DNA of 64,000 nucleotides from Panax quinquefolius (GCA_020205615.1 CM035164.1:120579767-120643766), one strand, 5' to 3'. Positions 1-11,906 are shown, counted from the first letter of the stretch. Notes: generated by a model not told the origin, from the sequence alone. A program made the numbers and translations.

Positions 1-83
1 TTAATAAAGTTGTAGTTGTTTCGCATACATGTATTTTGACGACTTCGTAATGGGTGTTGTATACCTATTTTGGGGGCGTCACG
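1..83 (+). repeat. 3' part of the gypsy 5' LTR
   Basis: Matches 3605-3687 over nearly its whole length with a few substitutions and small indels. It ends ...gggggcgtcac and is followed at once by a tRNA-Met-like primer-binding site. The rest of the LTR lies outside the window. Confidence 0.85.
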
Positions 84-87
84 AATA

Positions 88-100
88 TGGTATCGAGCTT
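88..100 (+). other. Putative primer-binding site (initiator tRNA-Met type)
   Basis: The sequence tggtatcgagctt lies a few bases after the 5' LTR. The usual plant gypsy and copia site is TGGTATCAGAGC; here one base is missing, in keeping with a decayed copy. Confidence 0.7.
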
Positions 101-643
101 AGGGATATGATCTCTGGCGGAGATCGGGAATATAACTAGGAAGGGAGAGCGAGTAAATCCTTCACTAGTGTGTCCTACCTAAGCTTATTTATTGGTCTCA
201 TCATAATATAGGGTATTATGTGATTTGTTAATTTGTTAAATTAACCCTTGTTTTATAAGCGAGATTTGAGAATGTCTCTCGAGAATGTTAACAATGAGAG
301 TGATGAGATCTGTGGAGACACCTCTAATCATCAACCAGGTTAATGTGATTAGAGATATCCATGTGGTGATTGAGGAATTAAAAGTTGCACTCAAGCTAGT
401 CGCAAAGGTAGCAGCTGAGAGTGAGGAAGAAGAGGAACCTTAGGAGAATTTATTAGAAGAATTTTATTATCGAAATTTAGAATTACAAAATCGTATTCAT
501 GAGTTAGAAGAGCAGGCTGAAGAACGGCAGGCGGTCGTGGAACAAAGAGATGCAACAATTCTAAATTGTGTTACCCGATGTGCGATGCTTGAATGTAAGC
601 ACTCTTTGGTAGTATAAGATATTAGAGTCGAATCGAGAATGCT

Positions 644-1440
644 ATGATCAAAGTTCTGATGAAAGAAGAAGCAACCAAACGAATGAGAATGGAGGATGCA
701 TGGGTAAAAGCTACACGACACGTTGATATTGTAGAAAAAGACGTCCAATCCAATAAGGCCAAAATAGATGAAATGGATTTCGCTTTTTGGACAGCAATTG
801 GGAGAATCCAACATCAAGTTCGGAATTACCCTATGCAGAGCGGTCAACCCCAATTCGATATGGATCAGAGAGTAATGATTGAAATCATGGATCAGGAATT
901 CGACGAAGCAATAACGGGTGGAATGTACTCTATAGCAAAGTTAAGTCCAGTTGGAACGATGGCACCAGAGGCGGATACGAACAAGTCAAAGTCAACGGTT
1001 CCTGGAAGAGCGTTTATCGTGACTGCCCAAAACGCGAGGAACTTGAACGAAGGTATCACGGGTTAGTTAATTATAAATTCTTGCGAAGTTTATACCTTAT
1101 TAGATACCGGTTCTATCCATTCTTTTATCTCTCCTGCTTGTGCTCAACGTTTAAACTTGACTCCGGAGAAATTAGACTTTGATTTATCCGTGGAGACTCC
1201 GTTAGGAGAAACTTTCATCACATCCACTGTTTATAAATCTTGTTTGATCCAAGTTCGCACCATCACATTACTTGTTGATCTTATCTCTTTAAAGATACTT
1301 GCTTTTGATGTGATTTTAGGGATTGATTGGTTAACTACTCATCATGCCAAATTGATTGTTCTCGTAAGGTTATTAGTTTTCATATTCCTAACCAACCTGT
1401 TGTGCGAATTCAAGCAACTAAGCCATTAAAATCAATCACT
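644..1440 (+). pseudogene. Gypsy gag tail and aspartic protease remnant
   Basis: An open frame at 644-1066 ends in the linker GRAFIVTAQNARNLNEGITG, typical of the gag-protease junction. After an in-frame stop the same frame continues with a protease: LLDTGSIHSFISPACAQRLNL near 1090-1160 holds the catalytic DTGS, and VILGIDWLTTHHAKL near 1310-1355 is the conserved end of the domain. A frameshift near 1360 moves the following FHIPNQPV sequence to another frame. It is a dead coding remnant. Confidence 0.8.
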
Positions 1441-1481
1441 GTTATATCAAGCCATAAATCCATTCGTTTATTAAAAAACGG

Positions 1482-2110
1482 ATGTCAAGCTTTCTTAGCC
1501 ATGTTATGGACTTGAACAAAAATACGTCAGATTTGAATGATATTTCTGTTGTTAGTAAATTTCCTGAAAAATTTCCTGGCCTACTCCCAGAGCGTGATAT
1601 TGAATTTTGTATCGACTTTGAACCCAGTACAAAACCCATTTCTAAATTCTCATATCGAATGGCTCCTATTGAACTTCAGGAGTTAAAACCCAACTATAGA
1701 AGTTGATAACCGAGCCTCTATCCGTGACTTCTTTTGTGGAATGCACAAGCCGATTCTCTGTAGGGGACGCCATATTCGTGCGATAGTAAACTGATAGGTG
1801 TCATTGTGACGTGCTATCCAAGGTTGGGATATGAGTCACAGTTGAGAGCAACCTAAGTCGGTAATCGAAATACATAGCTTTCTGGGCTTAGTTGGTTATT
1901 ATCGGAGATTCGTTGAAGGATATTCTTGAATCGCTATTCCATTAACGCGGCTAACTCGTAGAGATACAAAATTCGAATGTTGCAAGGAATATGGGAAGAG
2001 CTTCGAAGAACTCAAGAAGAGACTCATTTCGGCACATGTTCTGACCATACCATCCTGGAAAAGCGAACGTGGTAGCTGACGCGTTAAATAGAAGATCATA
2101 TGCAGGAACG
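1482..2110 (+). pseudogene. Gypsy reverse transcriptase/RNase H stub with central deletion
   Basis: 1500-1690 encodes the start of a gypsy RT (VSKFPEKFPGLLPERDIEF, then SYRMAPIELQELK). Catalytic RT motifs such as YxDD should follow. Instead, about 160 bases of unrecognisable DNA lead to the connection segment HSFLGLVGYYRRFVEGYS (about 1870-1930), then SFEELKKRLISAHVL, then NVVADALNRRSYAG near 2070-2105, the RNase H end. The palm, thumb and most of RNase H are therefore gone. This is read from conserved gypsy motifs on the + strand. Confidence 0.8.
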
Positions 2111-3340
2111 AGTGCGATGATGTCAAGTATACACATAGAACCAACTTTAATCGATAAAGTTAAAGTTGCTCAAGCCACAGACCCGGAGCTGATGCGTATG
2201 AAGAAGAAAGTATAAGAAGGTGTTATTCCAGAGGCAAGAATCGATGAAGAAGGAATACTTCGAGTCCACTCCAGACTTTGTGTTCCTAACGATTCTGATT
2301 TGAAGTACAAGATCATGATGGAGGCACACAATACTCCATTTGCAATCCATCCTGGAAGTACCAAAATGTATCATGATCTTCGGCATACATTTTGATGGAA
2401 TAATATGAAGAGAGAGATTGCAAAGTTTATCTCGAGGTGTTTAACTTGTCAACGTGTAAAGGCGGAGCATCAAGTGCCAAAAGGTCCATTGCAACTACTT
2501 GAGATTCCGAAATGGAAGTGGGAACACATTACCATGGATTTCGTTACGGGTCTTCCCACGGTTTCTCAAGGCATAAATGCTATTTGGGTTATTGTTGATA
2601 GATTAACCAAGTCTGCCTATTTTTTACCGATACGGGAGACTTATTCCCTTGAACGTTTTGCTAGTATGTACGTGAATGAGATTGTGAGGTTGCATGGCAT
2701 GCCAGTATCCATAGTTTCGGATTGTGACCTAAGATTTACTTTAAGATTTTGGGTTAGCTTGCAAAAAGCTATGGGCATGGATTTACGGTTCAGTTCAGCA
2801 TACCATCCTCAAACGGACGGACAATCAGAGAGGACTATTCAAACTCTTGAAGATCTATTAAGAATTTGTGTCCTAGATTTCAAAGGGAGTTGGATAAGTA
2901 CCTACCATTGGTGGAATTCTTCCTACACAAAAGGTTATCAGGCAAGTATAGGTGTGGCTCCATTTGAAGCATTGTATGGACGAAAGTGTCGCTCTCCAGT
3001 ATGTTGGGATGAGGTGGGAGAAGCAACGTTGTTGGGACCAGAGTTGGTACGAATGACTACAGAGAAGATCCAAACGATTCGACAACGTATACAAACGGCA
3101 TAGGATCGACAAAAGAGTTATGCGGATCTTCATCGAAAGGACGTGGAATTTAGTATTAGGGATCATGTATTGTTGCGTGTTGCTCCATGGAAGGGATTTA
3201 CAAGATTTGGGAAGAGAGGAAAGCTCAATCCACGATTTATTGGTCCATTTCAGATTCTTGACCGAGTAGAAAATGTGGCCTATAGACTCGTGTTACCTCC
3301 AAGTATTCTATTAAATTTTTCCCTGTTGAAGACTAACGAT
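2110..3340 (+). pseudogene. Gypsy integrase remnant
   Basis: The N-terminal zinc-binding region is visible as HNTPFAIHPGSTKMYHDLR...CLTCQRVKAEHQ, i.e. H-H-C-C, at 2325-2475. The core follows in an open frame at 2405-3103: WKWEHITMDFVTGLP (first Asp), then VSDCDLRF (second Asp) and the YHPQTDGQSERTIQTLED motif with the Glu. The C-terminal part (YADLHRKDVEF...GPFQILDRVENVAYRLVLPP) continues after a stop near 3102. Internal stops near 2216 and 2395 break the frame. It is the best-preserved part of the element but not intact. Confidence 0.85.
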
Positions 3341-3438
3341 AATTTGTTCTATATTATCTTGGTCATAATGTTCTTTACTGGGCTAGTTGAGCTCACCCTT
3401 TTCCTTGTTGTTCCATTTTTCTTCTCAGGAGGCGAGAA

Positions 3439-3687
3439 TGTAGCGAGTACTAGTCGGGGTGTGGAATGATGGTTCTAGAAGTGGTTCTAGTAGTCCTCAC
3501 TATTCTGTAAAATAGTGTATTAATAATTGTAATGAGGACTTATTTGAGTGTGGATATTGTCTAGATGACAATATTTGTATTTAAACTCACAGTTTTTATG
3601 TTGTATTAATAAAGTTGTAGTTGTTTCTGTACCATGTATTTTGATGACTCAGAATGGGTGTTGTATACCTATTTTGGGGGCGTCACA
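3439..3687 (+). repeat. Gypsy 3' LTR
   Basis: It starts TGTAGCGAG after the purine-rich aggaggcgagaa (possible polypurine tract, 3427-3438) and ends gggggcgtcaca. The last ~83 bases match the window start. A length of ~249 bp is short but normal for plant gypsy. The start is inferred from the TG and the tract. The exact end (3685 or 3687) is uncertain because the 5' LTR copy differs at the last base. Confidence 0.75.
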
Positions 3688-4435
3688 CTCACAATGCCAA
3701 GGCAGAATCGTAGAGCAAATACAATTCTCAACAAATGAACACTCCCAAAATATCCAACGGAATGAAGCCTCTGTTTGGCACTGCATAGATACATCCTAAC
3801 TGAAGAAAACCAGAGAGCACTCAACGAATGGCATGTAAGCTAACAGAAGATCTAAGCACCAACCCAATCAGCATCAAGATTGAGTTGTGAAGCCATTCGA
3901 GATGAAGTCTTCCACAAAGAGATCAGAAGAAGACTTTAGTAACTGACTAAGGAAAGTCATCAAGTGCAGTAGATGTCAAGTAGACAGAAGACGGTGATCT
4001 TGGAAGTAACCAGGATCGTAGTGTTTGCCAAACAAAGAAAGAACTGATGGAGTGCACACAGAGATACTGGACAGCTTCTGAAGAATAAGGCTAAAGTGAT
4101 TAAACATTGGGTCAGTCCATTGATGATAAGTGAACTGGAGATCACAAGGAGAAAGCGAGCTGGACACGCCACAAATCTGAAGTGTCTTGCTATTCAGAAG
4201 GGACCAGAACAAAGGAGTCAAGCCATCAGTACCTGAGAGTTGTTGAGGTAAACAGAAGTGTTGAAGCACTGCACAAAAGAAGGAAGAGGTGTTCTACATT
4301 GAAGATCCAATCAACACTCTTCAAGATCGTAGTGTTGTCTCTACCAGTCAACAAGACACTACGATCAGGTCCATGAAGACATGCATCAGAATCGTAGAGT
4401 TCGAATAGCTGAAAACTGAAGCATTGGCAACGGTT
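3688..4435. other. Unclassified repeat-like DNA between gypsy and solo LTR
   Basis: No coding domain is recognised. The motif atcgtag recurs (near 3708, 4015, 4326 and 4391, also inverted at 4359-4366), which suggests that it belongs to the same retroelement debris as the following LTR. Confidence 0.4.
4325..4366. repeat. Hairpin with 11-bp perfect stem
   Basis: gatcgtagtgt (4325-4335) pairs with acactacgatc (4356-4366) around a 20-base loop. Confidence 0.75.
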
Positions 4436-4582
4436 CAATCTGAAGGTTGATATTTGGACAAGAGCTTATTAAGAGCATCGATGCAAAAGGATAACCTCTG
4501 ATCGAGAAAGCAGAAGGAGGAAATAAAGTCTTCGACATGCCCGTGGCATAAAAGTGACATCTCTGATGGGGTAGGTGAAACA

Positions 4583-4630
4583 GTAGACTGCAGTGTCAGA
4601 AAAGTATGACATGTCACATCTGCAGTCTAC
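4583..4630. repeat. Hairpin with 11-bp stem and inner stem
   Basis: gtagactgcag (4583-4593) pairs with ctgcagtctac (4620-4630). Inside, tgtca pairs with tgaca. It lies upstream of the LTR TATA box, where Sireviruses are known to carry palindromes, so it may be part of LTR regulatory DNA. Confidence 0.7.
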
Positions 4631-4707
4631 CTCAGTCAAGTCGAGATCTGTGAAGATATTTGAATAGCTTTCAACGGCTACTTTCCAACGGAAGGATTGG
4701 GAAGGAG

Positions 4708-4714
4708 TATAAAT
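4708..4714 (+). promoter_or_regulatory. TATA box of the putative LTR promoter
   Basis: tataaat follows two aacgg-containing repeats at 4673-4692. Position and spacing fit the U3/R border of a retroelement LTR. Use as a promoter is inference. Confidence 0.45.
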
Positions 4715-6196
4715 CAGCAAGAGCTTCAAATATCAAAATAGGGCGAGAGTTCCCGAGTTTGGAGATATGGTGGACTGCTCTAAGTAACGTAAAATAGTGA
4801 GTAACCAATGAAGGTCCAAAGGCTCACTCTATGATCCACCAAGAACACTTAGAGACATACAAAGAAAGAAGTAGAAGTGAGAGTTCTACAATGTAGAAGT
4901 GAGAGTTCTACTACTTGAAGAGTGTTCTGAACTGCCGAGAGAAAGAAGAGAATCAATGACATCTTGATGTCCATCATGGGAAGACTCTAAGTACCATAGA
5001 GAAGAGCTCAGAGTCGTCTTAGCAAGTCCATCATGAGAAGGCATCAAGTATCAAGAAAGGAGATCACAAACGCCATCATTGTGGCAAGCATGAGAAAGTT
5101 TCTAAGTACCTAATAGAAGAGCTTACAGTCATCTTAGAAACCCATCATATGCGACCATCACGTATCAAGAGGAATGATCTTCAAGGCGCTTCATCAAGGA
5201 TCATCGAAGTGGTTGAGTAATCAAGAAGTGAGCATCATGCAACACTCAACGCACTTTAAGGATGATCACGCCAAGTCATGGCATCAAGATGTTCAGAGCA
5301 TAAAGACATCTTAGCAGCTCAGCTCCAACAAACAAACAACTCAACAACAAGAAGCCAGGGCCTGAGGGGTCCTTGTCCGGAGGGACTAAATGAAGTTCCA
5401 AGCCTGTTGACCTTGAAGAGTTCTTACTGAACTGAAGTCCCAAGGCTGCTGGCCTTGAAGGAATCTTAGTGATTCAGGGTGCTGCACTTCCTTAGTGGAA
5501 ATCCTGCTAGTTGAAAGCAGAAGAGTGGATTAAGAGCTTGAGTCTCTGAACCACTTAAAACCCCTTATGTGTTTTACTTTATGTCATTTACATTATGTAC
5601 ATTAACTGCTATAACTGTTATGTATGCTTTAACTGCTTACCATTGAACTAACTCTACGAACAATGTATGTATGATTAATGAATATATTAATGAAGGGGAT
5701 CTTTTACTTATTCCACTGTGGTTGAAAAGATTCTTATGTTTGTCATAGGCTAAATTATTAGTAATACAAAATAAACCAGAAAAGTATTTGAAATTAAAAA
5801 AGATCTATTCAACCCCCCCTTCTAGATCTTTTGTACCTACTAGGAACTAACACAATCATTAATTTGGCCAAGTATTAATTAAATATCTACATCTTGTTCA
5901 AATAAAAATACCAATGCGAATTAATACAATCTTTGTGTCATTATTAACACAAGATCCCTATTAGTTACACAATTAGTACTTTTATTAGAACAAAGATTAA
6001 CATTAAGCATAACAGGTATGAATAGAGTTTACATAAGTGGTAATAGATTAAACTCATCCATATGGTCCAAAACATTATCGTACCGTTTGCTCATAAGTTC
6101 TCAAGTGTGCACAATAAAGAGAATAGCAAACCATAAACATAAAGTGAAGTTCAAAACAACGAGTTCAAAATTGTTGTCTTACATCAAAATAACTTA

Positions 6197-7860
6197 CTAA
6201 TTAAGATTACTAGTTAAACCCATGCCGACAACATGCTCTAAAAAGAGCTTGGGTGGTAAGCCTTTCGTAAGTGGATCCGCTAACATATCATGCGTACTAA
6301 TATACAACGTTTTGATCTTTAACTTTTTCCTTAACAAATAAGTACTTAGTGTCGAGGTATAGTCCAGCACCACTCGAAATGGTGCTATTGGACAAACTAA
6401 CATTAGAATTATTATCACAAAATACTTTCAATGGCCTTGAAATGGAATCTACAACCTTAAGTCCTGAAATAAGATTCCTTAATAATATGGCGTGACAAGT
6501 AGCATGATAACAAGCCACATATTCTTCCATTATCGTGGAAGTGGTAGTTAACTCCTGCTTATGAGTTCTCCACGAAATAGGGCCTCCTGAAAGCATAAAG
6601 ATGTACCCTGATGTAGATTTCTTTTCATCTTTAAACTTAGCAAAATCAAAATCAGAATAACCAACAACTTCAAGGTTATCTATTTTTCTAAATGTAAGCA
6701 TAATATCCTTAATACCCTGTAAGTAGAGTAATACCATTTGGCTGCTTTTCAGTGATCCAAACCTAGATTTGACTGGTAACGTCCAAGCATACCAGTTACA
6801 TACGCTATATCTGGACGTGTACGAACTTGAGCATACATAAGACTTCAACCACAGAAGTATAGGGAATAAGATTCATTTGATCACGTTCAAGTTGATTCTT
6901 AGGACATTGATATGAGCCAAATTTGTCACCCTTAACAACATGGGCGACAGTAGGGGAGCAATTTCGCATGTTGTATTTATTAAGAACTTTGTCAATATAA
7001 TCTATTTGGGACAATCCTAATATCCCACAAGACTTGTCTTGATGAATTTCAATACCTATAACATAAAAGGCTTCACCGAGATCCTTTATATCAAAATTTC
7101 CAGAATGGAAACGTTTGGTCTCATGCAACATGTCTAAGTTATTACTTGCAAGTAGTATATCATCAAAATACAAAACAAGAATAACAAATTTACTCCCACT
7201 GACCTTCAAGTATATACATTGATCCACTATATTTTTCTTAAAATCAAAATTACTCATCACCTCATGAAACTTAAGATACCATTGTCAAGAAGCCTGTTTT
7301 AACCCATATATGGACTTCTTAAGTCTACATACCATATGTTCATTGCCTTTTAACCAAAAAACTTTCTGGTTGTGTCATATAGACATTTTCATGCAAGTTA
7401 CCATTAAGGAATGCAGTTTTAACATCCATCTGATGTAAATCATAATGAGCTACTAAAGCCGTGACTATTCTAAATGAATCTTTCTTGGATACTGAAGAGA
7501 AAGTTTCATTATAATCCACACCTTCTTTTTGAGTGAAAACCCTTAGCAACCAATCGAGCTTTATTCCTTTCAACGTTCCCTTTAGGATCTAATTTGGTCT
7601 TATAGACCCACTTACAACCAACATGTTTAAAACCTTTTGGTAATTCTTCAAGATCCCAAACGTTATTAAGCTCCATTGATTTTAACTCATCATTCATGGC
7701 TTCAAGCCATTGAGTTGATTGAGCACTCGTAATGGCCTCTTTATAGAAGATAGGATCACTAATCTTACTTGAATCATAGTCAATCTCATTAAGATAGGTT
7801 ATAAAATCATCAAAATTAATAAGCTTTCTAGGTCTTTCGGACCTACGTAAAGGCTGCACA
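6197..7860 (-). pseudogene. Copia reverse transcriptase and RNase H remnant, frameshifted
   Basis: The region spans at least four - strand frames. 7509-7859 has QWLEAMNDELKSMELNNVW and GCKWVYKTKLDPKGN. 7340-7573 has HQMDVKTAFLNGNLHENVYM. 6805-7260 has VLYFDDILLASNN, the YVDD box as YFDD. 6197-6848 has SDFDFAKFKDEKKSTSGYIF and the RNase H end DMLADPLTKGLPP. These are the standard copia blocks in order, separated by frameshifts, so no functional enzyme can be made. Confidence 0.9.
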
Positions 7861-8223
7861 ATTTTAGAAATATGATTTTCAATAATGTGGGGTTCAACAT
7901 TAGGTGGTGGCTCAGCTATCTCGGGGCATCATTTGCCTCAATATGATGTTGTTGTGCCTCACCCTCTTGAATTACAGGATTAGAAACATAAAACTTGTTT
8001 TCTTCAAGATCAATTTTTCTAGGCTCACCACTCCCACTTAAATCACTATTCTCTAAAAACTCAGCATGCCTAGTCTCAACAATTCTAGTGGTATGCGAGG
8101 GACAGTAAAATCAAAAACCCTTAGATCTCTCAGGATATCTAATGAAATGGCAACTAATGATTTTAGAGTCAAGTTTTTTTTATTTGTGGATTAAAAATCT
8201 TAGCCTCTACCGGCTGGACAGTC

Positions 8224-9400
8224 CTACACCCGTAAGTATTTTAAACTAGGTTTCCTACCTGTCCAAATTTCATAAGGAGTGTTAGGGACAAATTTGCTAG
8301 GAACCCGGTTTAAAATATGAACAGCTGTCTTTAATGCCTCAGTCCACAAAAATAAAGGTAAGCTAGAATTGCATAACATACTACGTACCATATCCATAAG
8401 GGTACGATTTCGCCTCTCAGCTACACCATTCTGCTGCGGTGTACCAGGTATTGTGTACTGAGTGACGATTCCATTTTCTTGACAAAATAAAACAAATGGG
8501 CCAGGACTATGACCTGTATCAGAATGTTTACCATAATACTCTCTGCCTCTATCTGATCTCACTACTTTAATATTTCGACCAAGTTGATTTTCAACTTCAG
8601 CCTTGAAAACTTTAAACATATTTAGTGATTCAGATTTTTCATTAATCAGGTACACATAAGTATAACGAGAATAGTCATCAATGAACGTAATGAAAGATTT
8701 GTGTCCACCAATTTTTGAAGAAAATAGTCCACATATATCAGTGTGAATCACCTCAAGAAGTGCACTACTTCTAGTTGCTCCTTTCTTGTTACCTTTCACA
8801 AATTTTCCTTTTATACATTCAATACAATGGTCAAGATCAGAAAAATCTAGTGAATGAATAATTCCATCCTTTATAAGATGTTGCATTCTGTCTTTTGAAA
8901 TATGGCCTAACCGTTAATGCCACAATTTTGAAGAATTCTCATTATCTAGTTTTTCTCTTATTTCCACTTTTAGAGATACTTTTTGTCACATTCATTGTTA
9001 ACAAGGATTCAGAAAAGACATTATCCAAATTTATCTTAAAGAGGTTTCCCTCTAAAGAGCCAGAACCAATAACATGAGAGTAATGATAAATAATTATTTT
9101 ATTATTCCCAAACTCAAACGAAAATCCATCAACGTCAAGTTTAGATACAAAAATTAAATTCCATGTCATACTGGGAACATAAAGTGTATCATATAAATAC
9201 AAGATGAAACCACTCTCCAAAACTAAAGGAAGAGTTCCTACATCTTCAACTTGTATAGACTCTCCATTGCCAACTTTAATGGTTTTTTCCCCCTTTTGGA
9301 GTGTCTTCTTTGAAAGGAATCCATGCAATGAATTAGTAATGTGAACCGTATCATCAGTGTCAAGCCACAATGTATTAGAAGGAACATCAATTAGAAAGGA
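8224..9400 (-). pseudogene. Copia protease and integrase remnant
   Basis: The frame at 8942-9370 starts WLDTDDTVHITNSLHGF. Copia proteases have D-[ST]-G at this point, so the catalytic Gly appears replaced by Asp. After a break, 8224-8886 encodes integrase: His/Cys residues in [10 protein letters not shown], core VIHTDICG (Asp), [10 protein letters not shown] (Asp) and [15 protein letters not shown] (Glu), then the GKRxP-type end [13 protein letters not shown]. The triad looks complete, but the polyprotein is interrupted. Confidence 0.85.
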
Positions 9401-10300
9401 TTCATAAGTTATATAATTGAAGGACGATATACCTTTCTTTTCAAGTCATTCTCTTAATTTAGGGCATTCTTTCTGAATATGTCATTACTTCTTACAGAAG
9501 TGACATTTAGGACATGTCTCAGAGTTGTTACCTGAATAATTTACCTTATTTGTTTTGGTAGAAATTGGTTTATCCTTATTCTTAAAACCTTTGCAATTTT
9601 TATAAGTCTTCTTCTTATAGGATCCAGTGGTAGTAAAATGAGCAACATTAGGTTTTTCAACCTTAAGCCTTTCTTCATCTTAGACGCACATGGAGATTAA
9701 CTTGCTCATCTTCTAATTTTCTTTCTACGTGTTATAATTGATCTTAAATGGATCAAACTGTGCAGGAAGAGAAGTCATAATGAAGTGAATAAGAAAACCC
9801 TCAAAAATCGTCATGTCCATACCCTTTAATTTAAATTAAGGTCATGTCGTTCATCATCATAATGTGCTCGCGCACCCCACTAACCCCATCATACCTGCTA
9901 GTAAGCATTTTCAAAATAAGGGTACTTGCATGAGTTTTAGAAGAACCCTTAAATTGTTACCCGACTGAAGTTAAGTACTCTTTAACATTCTCAAAGTCAG
10001 GAATGATTCCTCGAATGGCTGTCGTGATAGAGTTTTTCATAATCATAAGGGACATGCAGTTGGATCGCTCCCACTTTCATAAATAGATTTTTGCTCAATT
10101 GAGCTTGTATTTGTAAGTGGAGCAGGAGGATCAACTCGTAATGCATAGTCCAAATTCATAACGCCGAGAACAATTTTCACTTACTCTTTCCAAGCAGTAA
10201 AATTAGTTCCATTCAAGATTTCAATTCCAGAGAGATACTCAGAAATACTAGTTTGAGTCAATGTTGAAACATAATTAAGCTCATTAACATGCTTACAAAA
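9400..10300 (-). pseudogene. Copia gag remnant with zinc knuckle
   Basis: No long frame remains, but the - strand at about 9460-9515 reads CPKCHFCKK, stop, HIQKECPKLRE: a CX2CX4HX4C knuckle interrupted by stops. Upstream, the - strand near 9700-10200 gives further gag-like fragments. The identification rests on position between the LTR and the protease plus the knuckle. Confidence 0.6.
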
Positions 10301-11460
10301 AACTAAAAAAAATCCACAATGTATAACAATAACTAATAATTAATCATAATAAAAACCAATTGTAGGGCAAGCAGTTAGTTACATAAAATCTATTTACAAC
10401 ACCCAAAAAATAAATTTTAATGAGATGTTGGTGCATAGTTATTAATCTTTCGTTGGTCCAATTAATAATATACTAATAGCATCCCCATAAAATAATGCAC
10501 AACACATTTATCCACGCATCACCGTTGGGCAGAAAACAAAATAAACATGTTACTTATGCAATAAAATTCCATTTAATAAATTCTAATTCTAATTTTCCGT
10601 TGGGTAAAATTAAAATAATCATTTATTAAATGTAACATTATGTGACTTTTCTTAATCTTTAATTGTTTCAATTAATAACCCTCCATTGGGTTGATTATTA
10701 ATTTTGACAATAAAAGAGTCACGCATACATGTAAATTATTACGATCAAACTCAATTTTCTTTTAAACATATTAATCAAGTTTGAAAATTAATATTATTTA
10801 TAATTTACATGTAACAACTTAAAAGCCCTAATAATATATCACATCATGTTCAAAAATTTTTAAATTAAAATATATAATTATGAACATGAATTGATTATAA
10901 AATAATCAAATTAATTATAACTTGAATAAATGAGCGTATAATAATACCAGTCGGAATGAAAAAAAATAAAATAAAATTCAATACATGTATATTACTAATT
11001 GTTTCATGTAAAAGTGAATTAATGTAAATACCATCAAAAGGAATATATTACATGTACGGTGAATGTTTAGCATGTCATCAAAAATTAAATGACAATACTA
11101 CTGAGCATGCTTATAGTCTCACGAATAACTCAAGTGAACAAGCATAATATTATAATATAAAACCTAATTCTTAATAAAGCCAACATGATGCCTGAGAACA
11201 AAAATTAAGCATTAAAGAATAACTTACATAACAATGAATTGAATACTGTACACAGCGGATACAAAAGAATTAGAATTCATTATATATGTTAATTGACAGT
11301 GTACTCGATGAATTCGTAAATACAACACGCGGAATAATAGTCACAATAAACGAACCAATAAAATTCCTTTTCATGAAACATACCCAATAAAAAGGTTATG
11401 CGGAAATAAAATTTCTAGCATAACAACGTAATTAATTTATTTTATATAATAACGTAATTA
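9910..11460. other. AT-rich copia leader/gag region
   Basis: AT-rich sequence between the copia primer site and the recognisable gag knuckle. A short motif of the type cgttgggt/cattgggt recurs near 10452, 10522, 10597 and 10685, a weak dispersed repeat. No open frame is supported. Confidence 0.4.
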
Positions 11461-11463
11461 TAG

Positions 11464-11476
11464 CTCTAATATCAGA
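11464..11476 (-). other. Copia primer-binding site (tRNA-Met type)
   Basis: The - strand reads ctgatattagagc directly after the LTR, matching the copia consensus TGGTATCAGAGC with substitutions. Confidence 0.65.
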
Positions 11477-11906
11477 TGTTGAATAAAATATATAGGAACG
11501 TGTTATTGCATAAAATAAAATAAAATCAATAATCATAATAATAAGTACTTATATTAATTGAGAGAAGACCTTTTGTGTGTATCACGCTTCCACTGCGCTT
11601 AAAGGTGAATGTCTTCAATTGTCTCTCTCAATCTTATGATGAATGTGTATGTGTGAATAAAGTTCTTGAGACGACAATTGGAACCAAACCCTAACTGTTT
11701 TATTTATGTAATAGCTAAGGGTCAAAATCGTCCATCAAGATTATGAAACCCTAGGGCCTATTATGCCAAATACTATTAAGAATATTATTTATAGGCCACA
11801 TAATTAATTACCAAACCCATAAATAAAGTGATTAAATTAATACAATATATAAGCCCAATAATTACATAAATAATAGAGGCCACATCAGGAATAAAATATT
11901 CCAACA
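11477..11906 (-). repeat. Copia 5' LTR (430 bp)
   Basis: On the - strand it begins TGTTGGAATATTTTATTC and ends ...TTTATTCAACA, i.e. TGTTG...CAACA, and is followed by a primer site. There is no second copy in the window. Confidence 0.8.

Larger units (their letters stand above)
1..3687 (+). mobile_element. Ty3/gypsy LTR retrotransposon, internally deleted, 5' LTR cut by window edge
   Basis: The first ~83 bases recur at 3605-3687 (same ...gggtgttgtatacct...gggggcgtcac end), so the window starts inside the 5' LTR and the 3' LTR closes the element. Between them the order is gag remnant, aspartic protease, a stub of reverse transcriptase, the end of RNase H, then integrase, as in Ty3/gypsy. Most of the RT and RNase H domains are missing between about 1706 and 1870 and many frames are broken, so the copy cannot be autonomous. 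The GRAFIVTAQNAR stretch before the protease resembles chromovirus polyproteins, but I see no chromodomain. Class is confident; lineage is inference. Confidence 0.9.
4441..5852 (+). repeat. Probable solo LTR of a copia/Sirevirus-like element
   Basis: The segment begins TGAAGG and ends ...aactaaca. The pentamer caatc is present on both sides (4436-4440 and 5853-5857), as expected of a 5-bp target duplication. Inside are caacggct...ccaacgg repeats followed by a TATA box at 4708-4714, a layout known from Sirevirus LTR promoters, and attcaacccccccttctag near 5808-5825, typical of copia LTR ends. It contains no coding domain. The left edge rests mainly on the pentamer and could be wrong. Confidence 0.5.
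5858..11906 (-). mobile_element. Ty1/copia retrotransposon, decayed, 3' LTR missing
   Basis: Read on the - strand the order is LTR (11906-11477), primer site, gag with zinc knuckle, protease, integrase, reverse transcriptase and RNase H: the copia order, integrase before RT. Several frameshifts and stops are visible. After the RNase H end (about 6197) the sequence runs to acttggccaaattaatgattg at about 5858, where a 3' LTR starting TGTTGGAAT is expected. The solo LTR target duplication starts there instead. The 3' LTR was therefore lost, or the solo LTR inserted at that junction followed by deletion. Confidence 0.9.

Noticed and set aside
497..853. 118-residue minus frame overlapping the gypsy gag
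   Set aside because: It is antisense to the gag remnant, Cys/Ser/Phe-rich, and resembles no protein; a shadow frame.
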